In this document: in pieces, positions 55,186-64,000 of the stretch
Numbering within the stretch: position 1 is the stretch's first letter
Layout: the number at the start of each line of letters is the position of its first letter
From: Xylogone sp. PMI_703
Taxonomy: Eukaryota > Ascomycota > Leotiomycetes
Length of the DNA: 64,000 bases
Reading direction: 5' to 3'
NCBI GenBank assembly: GCA_021399445.1
Contig: JAJTUQ010000003.1
Span: 372,001-436,000 of the forward strand
Notes under the pieces: model-generated
What the model saw: the letters and a program-made list of their open reading frames with translations, nothing else
Told to the model about the DNA's origin: nothing
The model's database searches: none
Program-made: the position numbers and the translations under genes

Positions 55186-58100
55186 TTATTGTTGTTGTCC
55201 AAGACAGAAATCATTTGATCCGTCAACAATACAATTGAAGAACGGCTCTACTGCAAAAGTGTCACCATTAACAGTACATCCATTTGATGCTCTATTTTGA
55301 CGCTCGCAAAGAATATGCGCGCTTCCTACATTACCGGCTGTAAAAGAATTAACTTCAACTTTTCCTCATTGGCATATAAAGAAGAGGTGATGATAAACTT
55401 ACTAAAGGCTAGGTCCGAACCCGTAAGGGTAATGTCTTCATTGAATCCACAAGCACGTCTTAATGTGAAACTGTTAGCACCAGGAATGAAAGTATTGAAA
55501 TTTATAGGTTGGATGGTGTTGCCACTGGGATCAATCAGTGTCATCTCGGTATCACTGTTGACAACTTGCTCGCAGCTCCAGCTTTGTGGCCAAGCCAATG
55601 AGAAAAATTGCTGGTCTGCACCAAATCCTTCTGTCCCAATACCGATGAAGAAGAAACTGCTCAGAGTTGGAGATGGAGCAGAACTTGTTGCGGTGGAAAC
55701 TCTACTTGCAGACACTGAAGTCGAAATTGCGGAGACCGAAGTTGTAACTGATGGAATCGAAGGTGGAGTAGGTCCAAGATCCCCCGGACCTAGAGTTACA
55801 ATATCACCAGGAGAGGGGATACTGATTACAGGGTTCGGGTCGGGATCCTCCCAGCTTTGAGCATCATGTTCTTCAAGAACAATTAAGTAGTAGGCGTCCT
55901 CATCCTCGTCATCTGGTATCTCATCTAGCGGAGGTGCCACAAGAGGCGGTCCGACGGGGGGCACGGGGATCCAGCCGACGGGGATGATAATAGGGAATTC
56001 GGGCGTATGAGTTGGATCGTAAGTGTTGATTGTGGGACTTCCAGTTGGATCGACTCCTGGTACCGTGAATGTGGCAGCAGGAGGGAACCCCTGAGTGATG
56101 GGGAACGGCGCCGGCACATCCTGACCCGGAGGTATTTCGATACTGAAACATGTTGAACCACCTGTACCACAGCAGGTCCCCGTGATAAGCCGATATATGT
56201 CGCATGTCTCAAGGCAGTTATCTGACCCTGGGGGATTGTTATTTGTGCCAACCGTCGGCAGGGCCACAATGGCGCTTGCACACGTGGGCGAGAGAGTGAG
56301 AGTTTGTCCACAGGTGATTTGACCGCAAGGGCCATTGAGACTATCGACTGCGACCAGTCCATCTGGGGTTGGATTGTTCTGCGCGCTAACAATACCACCG
56401 ATGTTGGCTCCAGTCAAGGCAAGAGGCAGCCAGGCACTGATAGCAGTAAGGAAGCCGTTTCGATTGTCAGCCTGCTGTACGGCGGTGATGCCACCAAGGG
56501 GGGAGACACACTCAGTCGCTCCTTTGGTATATTGGCTGTACATCCAGATGCCTTGCGAAAAGTCGGTCTGTACGAGACGCGACTGGCAGCCCTCGGTACC
56601 AAGACAGTCCTGTGAATAGCTCGAGAAGAAGCTGTAAAAACCAGCACCATAGATAAAGATATCGGTGGAGTCTCGGATAATCAGAGCCCAAGCCGTAAGA
56701 CATTGGGGATCACTAGGGTTGCAGTCGTCAAAGGTTGGATCACTGTCCCAAACACCAATTGGAAAGAGATTAATAGCATCGGGCGTAGGTTGATAGTACG
56801 GCGTCTCGGTCTGCATATGGCCGATGAAGATGTTGGATGCGTTGGAGAACTGGTACTGATATAGAGAGGAGTGCTCACTGGCACTGCCCCAGAACCAGGT
56901 TGGCCCATCGCTCTCAACAAGAAGACCACGTCCTACAAGAACACTGACCATAGGCTGGGCTGGATTGTCTATCTCATGATCCGCGACCCAGAGCCAGTTG
57001 TTCTCGAAGTATCCTGACGCGCCTGAGGTGACATGCATCAGCATCGAGGCTGCTTTGCAGTCTGTATTTATTCCACCCATTTGAGGACATTCCGCATCTT
57101 GCAGCAGAGTACCCGTAGCACCACCTACTCGCACATAGCAATCCCACATTCCAGCGCTACCCTGGCTGCTTGCTTTGATATTCCATTCAACAAGAACAGC
57201 GCCTCCAGTACCTCCGCCCTGAGCAGTAAACATCAAATCGGAGAACTCAACATCACCCACATCCCCAGGATTGCCAACACGGACTACTGGCACCGGGTTG
57301 GTCGTGTCACTAAATGTTTCGCCAAAGCCCATGAGCTGAGACCAGGCTTCCCCAACAATGCGAGATCCAGGGGGTACGAACAAGGTGTTGGCAATCATGT
57401 AGATGCCTGCTGGAATGAACACTACTGCACCGTTGGCTGCAGCAAATGCTGCATTAAGAGCAGCGCTTTGGTCCCTTGCATTAGGATCTCCAACAGCACC
57501 AAAAGAGGCAACGTTAATGACGGATCCGGCGGAAATCGTTTCATACTGTGGTTTAGACCTCGTAAACCACTTCCCAGTCCCATCAAGCAATGCGGCTGGT
57601 TTGTTGGGAGCAGGATCAAGATTACCGGCGGTGCTTGTGCCAGAATCGTCAGTGGAAATATATCGGCGACCCATTGCCCACGACTGTATAGTCGTGGCAG
57701 GGCCAGTCGTCCCTTCGAGGATGGTTGCCCCTCCAGAAACCAAAACTACAGAAGGGGTATTTCCCTCAATCAGAAGGTTATCAATAGTTATAGCAGGTTG
57801 AATGTCTGCTGTGACGGTGATTGCAAACGGCACGGCATTGAAGTGGGAGTCGATAACCGTCAGACTACCAGTCCCCTGTTTGTCAAGACCACCAAAATTG
57901 GTGCAATCAAATGCAATGAAGGCAGAGTTGACAAAAATATTCTGCCATGTCCAACCCCAATCCCATATCATACTGACAGCTACAGATGGTAGGGTGATAG
58001 TGATATCCCTGGCCGTGAATTGCTGGCTCCCAACTCGCATGGCGATATTACCGCCAAAGAATGTCAGGTCACTCATAAAGCCGCCAGAGCCATTCTCTGT

Positions 58101-59103
58101 AAAGAGTCCCACGGCTGTGGTCCCACCACCTAGGGACATAACAAAGTCGATGTTTTGCAGTGATGTCGACTGGGCCACCTGCCAGTGAATGCCTGTAGGA
58201 ACAAACGTTTGGTCACCGGATTGGTTCTCATTGGGCATCGCTGTGACATCGATAACAAAATTACGAATTTGACGATAGAATTGGTTCTGGTTGATATACC
58301 ACTCACTACCATTGCCTCCTGGAATATAGACATCAGTGTCAATAAGGGCAATTCCTTTGAAGCTAGCCAAGCCCTTAATTGTTGGCTTAGTGTTTGGATC
58401 ACCAATAAACTGAGTGTAATAATACTGGATAATTGGCGAAGAGACCATGTAAGTGCCGGGTGGGAAGAAGACGATAGCTCCTAGGGTAGTGGTTGAGCCA
58501 CAGGATAATCCACATCGGTTCCCGTCTTGGACAGCTCGATTTATGGCATCAGTGTCTATCCTCTAGTTAGTTATACTCAAACCAAAGTCGAATGAGATGA
58601 AAGGCTCCTACCATCCGTAACTCCATCGCCTTTTGCACCATAATCCATTACATTCCTCCATACCGGATACCCAGCTGGTGCAAATGGCATCTGTAGTAGA
58701 GAATTTATGTTAGAAGGTAGCCCTGTCTCTCAAATCTTGTGGGAGTGAGGATGCCACTGGAGGTTTTATATGCGAAACAACGTACCTGGCCGTGTTGCAT
58801 GTTTGCAAGCCAATATGAACTTCCTGCGGTTTGTCTCTTGGTAATAGTATTAGCATATGAGGCGGAAGATCCAGCATAACTCATGGCGGCGGTGGAGGGC
58901 AGAAGTTGTTCAATCTTTGCTTCATACTGATCAGGAGCAACATAGAAGTAATTGTTCTAGTTATTAACCATATATTTTGGTATAAGCCTGGGTGGACCTG
59001 GAGCAGTAAAGTTCTTGGGCAATGAAGTAGGTCGAGGCAACGATGCTGCCATGCATTGCACCAGCCCTCCAAGAAGGAAGCACGATACTCGTAGAAACAG
59101 CAT
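55186..59103 (-). pseudogene. secreted GH55 exo-beta-1,3-glucanase-like gene with one in-frame TAG
   Basis: Four exons: 59,103-58,786; 58,690-58,612; 58,555-55,403; 55,337-55,186 (introns of 95, 56 and 65 nt, phases consistent), 1,233 codons. Signal peptide about 1-20; a propeptide ends at a kexin site TITKR (about 90). The first pectate-lyase-3-type beta-helix starts at VWRNVMDYGAKGDGVTDDTD (116-135), the second at VINVASFGAVGDPN (about 478). The VEWN motif near 589 is where the GH55 catalytic Glu is expected. An acidic/Pro linker lies around 990-1,010, then a Ser/Thr-rich stretch and a Cys-containing tail. GH55 enzymes release glucose or short units from fungal beta-1,3-glucan. Codon 49 (58,959-58,957) is TAG; CAG-to-TAG or TGG-to-TAG would be a RIP-type change. 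The rest is undamaged, so the loss is recent, or an unusual start or splice avoids it. Confidence 0.85.
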
Positions 59104-59933
59104 ATCGAGCGCTCTGAAAAGCCCGTCGATATGGAAAGAGTTTCGGAGAACCCTAACTCGAGCTCTAGTATATAAGTAGAACCGGACTCACTATTCCACG
59201 TCACAAGATAGGTCTAATTACATAGTCTTGTTTTAACCCATGGGCATAGAAAAAAGTCTTCTGCTCCCCTGTTTGTCCTACAGCGTGTAATAAATTTCTC
59301 AATTTGACTAGTAAATGCATGAGTGAGTATAAGTTCATTGCAATAAATTTCACCAATATCTATCTCAGATAAGCCCTAAGAGGAACTACTGTACAATACT
59401 ACCGAACCTAGGCACTTACGATTAAAAACCTCGGGGTTTTTAATTATTCATTATAGAATGATTTGGTCGAGGCCCATAAGTAAACTATCAATAGTATAGT
59501 GAAGTGCAAGATTCATGCTCTTTAGGGTTAAATAATAATCGCTTAAACAAAGGGATCGAACCATCCATATTGCATCTTCTTCTAAATAAATATATACTAC
59601 GCTATATTTCCACTACAGTAGACTTTAGTCTTACGTAATCGATACATCATTCCCATAACCTATTACTTTTGTTCCTTAGACTAGCTGTATTGACAGGGAT
59701 CTAAATACTTTCCTAACATGTATAGTAGGATTAGTCTTCTCTGATTTCTACAGAATTCAATACAGATGCTCTACTTAAGGAGCAGGTCATATCTCTGATA
59801 GTTTTCTTTTGCCACTTCTATAAGTACGTTCTGTTGACATATACTTTGGGGTAAAGGATAAAGTTGTCTGATCTGCCACTCTAAGCGTTTTTTTACCAAA
59901 TTTCCAGAAGTATTATCTCAGACAGCTGCTCCA
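59104..59933. other. intergenic between GH55 and metallopeptidase remnant
   Basis: Holds the two presumed divergent promoters; a TATATA element at about 59,167-59,176 lies some 65-70 nt upstream of the GH55 ATG. A short palindrome-like AAAACCTCGGGGTTTTTAAT occurs at 59,424-59,443. No gene seen. Confidence 0.45.
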
Positions 59934-61000
59934 ATGGCAAAATATTCAAGGCCGATATTCTTACTCCTCTTCATATATTTTACCAATTTCTGTCACTGTG
60001 CTAGTCTTTCTATCAACCGTTCGTACAACGTTCCCGTCCCGGGTCGGGCTTCAATCCCTGTTGAGGATTATTCAGCAGCGTTCGCTCCTAATATTATTCA
60101 AGCTGTTACAGAGACCCTTCAGTTAACATCTGATACATCCGATGCACTTAATGACCCCAATAGACCAGCTCATGTTACGAACTGGTACAATATTCTTTTC
60201 CAGAATATAAGTACTAATAGACCAAGAGTGCCCACCCCCCACAGCACCATCGGTATGCTCAAAATAGTTCGAACTATACCAGTCCGAAAAGCTAATAACT
60301 GAATAACAAAGTTCAATAACATGAAAAATGCAAGGGATTTTCCTGAAGAAATCATCTTCCACTATGACCAAGGATGGCTCGATCAATTAGTGAGTCGGAG
60401 GTCTACGAAAGGCCGGAAAGTAACTAGATTAGAGTATGGCAGTAACACCCAGTAAGTTACGATCCGCCGGTGCCACCGTATATTAATCTAGAAAATATAC
60501 TTACATTAGCCTAAAGCAATTGCTCGGAAAATTCAGGCTTCATCTTTAACTAGCAAAGACCCTCAGAAGACTAGTGACTACAGCACCCCAAATGAAGCAT
60601 TTCGATCTGAGTAGCATATATTTCTCTGCCCTAGTTTCCAAGCCCTCCCACTATTTACCAGTTCAATCCCCGGTATACCAGCTCTCCCTGCGGCGCAAAA
60701 TAATACGCATATCGATGATCAAGAGACCATGGGGATGGTCATGCTGCATGAATTATTCCATATATATCGCACTGACATCTTAAGTAAGCAGTCGCCTTAT
60801 AAATTTAGTTTGTATGAGTTTTTAGCTAACATTGCAGATTCCGTCAAGACGGCGGCTACAGGTTTGGCGGTTGCATTAATGTAACAAGGGCTATATATCG
60901 GGAGCAGGAATATAATACAGTACCTCCATGGAAGAACACAAATACTTTTGCAGTTTTTGCTCTAGGTACATTGCCTAATTTTGGATTATATAAATCTTAA
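59934..61000 (+). pseudogene. secreted HExxH metallopeptidase-like gene, decayed
   Basis: A 5' exon (59,934-60,252) encodes a signal peptide (FLLLFIYFTNFCHC) and an N-terminal region with VTNWYNILF. Downstream pieces read EIIFHYDQGWLDQLV (after a probable intron ending 60,348), then KDPQKTSDYSTPNEAF, IFLCPSFQALPLF and MVMLHELFHIYR, with HELFH at 60,747-60,761, the zinc-binding HExxH motif. The CPSF ... HELxH spacing resembles fungal secreted aspzincin/M35-like or related uncharacterised metallopeptidases. Two lesions: a TAG (60,612-60,614) in the same frame as, and 45 codons before, HELFH; and the C-terminal part (GGYRFGGCINVTRA ... NTNTFAVFALG, stop 60,998-61,000) lies in a different frame that no splice I can find restores. 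Family assignment is moderate; decay is likely. Confidence 0.6.
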
Positions 61001-63488
61001 TTTGACATAGTAAAAGAAGTATCGTGATCCGCAGATATGAACCAGTAAGATTGGACTAGTGAATCTACAAGAGCCCCTCAATAATGATAGCCCTGGGAGC
61101 CTCGACATTACGTGTGTGTAGAGTGTGCTCATTTAAGGGACTTGAAGTTGTTCGAACGTTTATGTTATAAATTGTTGTAAAGAATTAAATCGCACTTGAA
61201 GCACTACGAAAGACATTTGAAGAACGGTCAATCAAGCCTAGAAGTATCAGTTCGAGATATCTAACTAGTAATATGAACTTAAACACCTTATACATCACTC
61301 TTATAGTAAAAGTATAACTTAGATTCTTGGACTTCGAAATGGCAAACAAGCTCCAAAAAATCAGTAGTAGCTTAACAGAGCACTCCCGCGTGATAATCTT
61401 AACCCTCACTCCTGCCGAAATCTCTATTTGCTAGCCCGATATCAGGACTACCTTTTATCTTACTAAATCTTGAATACATCTTCAAAACACTTTGCTACTA
61501 CGCTGTACTCTTTCCGCCCAATCAGTCAACTGGGACTCGTTTGCTAAAACGTAAAACCTATAACCATGAATCTAAGCACTGAACTACTTCACATCCAGAT
61601 TAAGAGCTTTTTCATTGATTATAATTTAGTAGATGGTAAGCTCCGGTGCATAATTATCACAAAGTAAAAAATACCGGGCGATAAAGCATTACACAGAACC
61701 CAGAGTCCCTCCTATCAACATCTATCGAGGGGCCTTGTGACTATCATGGTCCCGCTACATGGGTTGTTTAAACAGCCTCAGTAGCAAGTTGTCGAAAAGC
61801 ATAAGGAGCGTATGGGGAATAATAATCTAGCGCTTCAGCCTCCCTGCTCATAATCACAACAATCATATAAGACATACGGAGATGACAGTACTTTAACGTT
61901 TCAACCCCCCTAGACAAGTTAAAGATGCTAATAAATCTGACGTGAGGTTATTATAAGGCAAGGATGTCCAGACTTAATTAGCAGCGGGGCTAACAAATCT
62001 GTACAGTAGAGGCCGGCATTTCGAGTAGTATGATTCAATAAGCCAAGCGGGACAGCAGATTTACGCAGCCCCCGTGGCTTAACCAAACAACTTTACTGAT
62101 CAACAGGAACATATACTGTTTACGGAATATGTTCTCCAAAGCCCAGGCAGCATATACAAACATCAGTTCATCTCGAGATTCCTGCTTTGATACCAAGAAT
62201 CAATGGCCTACGGTGTCCACGTAATCCCTGCTTATTCTACTTGATATCTCATATTACGGCGTCAGTTCAACCGGCCGTTCAGACGAAGTCAGAAATGCGT
62301 TAAGAATAATTCCATCATCAACCTCTCCCGTTCATTCGTACTATATAGTGGCTATGAGATATGCGTCAAGATGTAACAGCATTATCGATCTTAGATTTAT
62401 GTACAGTATGCAGAGAACAAGACCTTCATAATGAAGTATCTCATGATACTCGTACCTGAACTAGCCCTGAATATTAGAAACTACAGAACTACCGTACTCT
62501 TTAGCTTGTTACGTGCATGGAACGTAACAAGGCGGGCTGGATTTCGCTGCATCCCCCTTCGCCAAATGTGATGCTGCCCGCTGATTTTAGACTAAACACA
62601 GCATGACCTTGGCTCTTCCCATCGGCTTCTCGATTTTACTCTTTCCGCACGAAGAGCAAAAATGAGAGTCTGATACTAACTGTATAGTAGTCATTTTACC
62701 CTACCATCAGAACATACTACAACGGGTCAAGCCGGTTTTGGGTAAGTAATTGCGCCCCTTGGCCAGTAGATTTTAGCTTCGGAGCTTATCGGCGGGACCC
62801 TGCTTACATTAGCACTACTTTCTTCATTCCATTACAGAATTCTAAGACTAACGGATAACTACCAATTATGGTAAAGCCTATTCAAATTAGTCTATAACTT
62901 TAAAAGTATACTTCGCAGAAGTTTCGTCATTTTCCTAGATAAGAAAGAGAATAATAGCGAAAATTCATTTTCAATGCTACAAACCAGGATTTCCAATAAA
63001 GCCTCTCTCTATAGAACAAAAAACGACCTAAAAAGAGTTAAGCTTTTGTCTATTTAAGCTAGAAATCTCCGTGTTCCTGATCATCTATAGTCTATAATAG
63101 TAATATCGCCTGCCAAATAACAACCCTCCAGCCGATATGGATGCATAACAGATCGTAGAATTAGCAGTCGGGTAAATACAAACCCCATCTTAAGAGTCTA
63201 AAGATATCCATCTAGACCATTAACGGCTCGAGTAATATAAGCCGCATAGACAGAACACATCCATCGGCCCGCAGCACAAGTCTCCAGTGAGCTTACGGCA
63301 GACTAAGTCAATATGTCAGACAGGAACGTAAGCCACAAAGTAGTTTTACTCAACAACTCCCAGTCTGCTAAACAACTTTTGTGTACAACGAGCATGTAAT
63401 AAGAAAGTAAACTTAGAGACTAAGAATAACTAACGTGGTTAATTTATTCAGTGAGATGATATTTGTTGACTACGATTCTGAATCTTGT
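61001..63488. other. gene-free stretch
   Basis: About 2.5 kb with normal composition and no frame above 75 codons bearing any recognisable feature on either strand. No repeats or RNA genes were recognised by eye. Confidence 0.5.
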
Positions 63489-63498
63489 CTATATAAGG
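63489..63498 (+). promoter_or_regulatory. TATA box upstream of the small secreted-protein ORF
   Basis: CTATATAAGG about 70 nt before the point where the ORF should start, followed by a pyrimidine-rich leader (ACACACCATCACCTCTC), the usual fungal core-promoter layout. Confidence 0.45.
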
Positions 63499-63564
63499 CT
63501 CTAGTGCTGCAGATCTTTTCTACACACCATCACCTCTCAAAGATTTTAGAGTAATTCGCTCACA

Positions 63565-63691
63565 ATACACTCATCCCTTCTCGCTTTTTCCACTCTCCTC
63601 CTCTTTGGCTCCACAGTATATGGTACCGCTGCTGAATGGAAATTAGTCAATGAGACTTCTACTTCTACTTTACTGGCGCACCAAGATGAAG
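63565..63691 (+). pseudogene. small secreted-protein ORF with lost start codon (5' exon)
   Basis: From 63,565 the frame reads xHSSLLAFSTLLLFGSTVYG, a textbook signal peptide, then TAAEWKLVNETSTSTLLAHQ up to a possible GTGTAA donor at 63,692. The codon where Met is expected is ATA (63,565-63,567) and no ATG occurs in frame after the preceding TAG. ATG-to-ATA is a RIP-type transition. A branch-like TCTAAC and a TTTAG acceptor follow at 63,735-63,760, after which the frame closes quickly, so the 3' part is uncertain. I do not recognise a family; the gene may continue past the window. Confidence 0.35.
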
Positions 63692-64000
63692 GTGTAAAAA
63701 AATCATAAGATTCCAAGTGATCATAATCTTACTTCTAACATCATGTTGAACTTGCTTTAGGTTTTAATTTGCACCAATACAAAATAGAGAAATTGCGGTT
63801 ACACTAAGCAGCCTTAAGATGAATATATTATCCTTACAAGTCCATGGTAATTCTGCACTCTACGCATTTCATCAAGTTGCCTAACAAGATGTAAAGATAG
63901 AAGTCTTAACGCTCTTGGCCCAGATTCAGGGAATACGATGGTTGTTTTCTCAGACCATAGCTACACCAGTTCAGACACAACCACTATTTAGTATGCAGAT

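Noticed and set aside
57033..57992. 319-codon open frame on the plus strand
   Set aside because: It lies antisense to the GH55 beta-helix exon, has no family features, and similar shadow frames occur along the whole exon.
58957..60614. UAG recoding or programmed readthrough shared by GH55 and the metallopeptidase-like gene
   Set aside because: Contexts differ (AAC TAG AAC and GAG TAG CAT), there is no stem or readthrough motif, and the second gene is also frameshifted; mutation is simpler.

Overview
The window comes from a filamentous ascomycete. Genes carry short (46-106 nt) GT-AG introns with CTAAC-like branch sites, the protein families are fungal (UstYa/DUF3328, fungal bZIP, GH55), and the transposons show the directional C-to-T/G-to-A decay expected of repeat-induced point mutation (RIP). 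No closer assignment is justified. No tRNA, rRNA or CRISPR array was recognised.

Left two thirds (1-44,015): a nested retrotransposon stack. A copia element runs off the left edge in reverse orientation (1-4,474). Next comes an AT-rich block built on an outer Ty3/gypsy chromovirus (element A, LTRs 4,997-5,602 and 36,267-36,872). It is interrupted by a reversed chromovirus (B1, 8,721-15,585, TSD TTATA) and a forward copy of the same family (B2, 16,979-34,597, TSD CCGGA/CTAGA). B2 is itself split by a third gypsy family (C, 20,148-30,901, minus strand, TSD ATAT). Right of A lies a decayed copia copy (36,873-37,718 and 43,419-44,015), into which an intact copia of the same family has inserted (37,719-43,418; identical 230-bp LTRs, TSD AATTC, 1,592-aa polyprotein). 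The two fresh copia copies are inverted and show no RIP. A pogo-like transposase stub (44,016-44,359) ends the transposon zone.

44.4-48.2 kb: the most interesting locus, a small ribosomal-peptide (RiPP) cluster of the dikaritin type (ustiloxin / asperipin / epichloecyclin class). It holds a two-exon precursor gene (97 aa; signal peptide, then four NPLIA[S/G]GAYGTY cores separated by KR(E)A kexin-type spacers) and two intact five-exon UstYa-like oxidase genes (264 and 246 aa), each with two HxxHC motifs, transcribed divergently from a shared 608-bp promoter. Kexin would cut the repeats out; the UstYa-like enzymes would then oxidatively cyclise them, most plausibly at the tyrosines. No tyrosinase, methyltransferase or P450 gene is visible beside them.

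48.2-64 kb: sparse genes. A two-exon unknown gene or fragment (49.7-50.1 kb); two divergent bZIP regulators (505 aa minus; 324 aa with DUF3425-like C-terminus plus); a large secreted GH55 glucanase-like gene broken by one in-frame TAG in its propeptide; a decayed secreted HExxH metallopeptidase-like gene; and, at the right edge, a small secreted-protein ORF whose start codon seems lost (ATA). Several of these lesions are of the RIP type.
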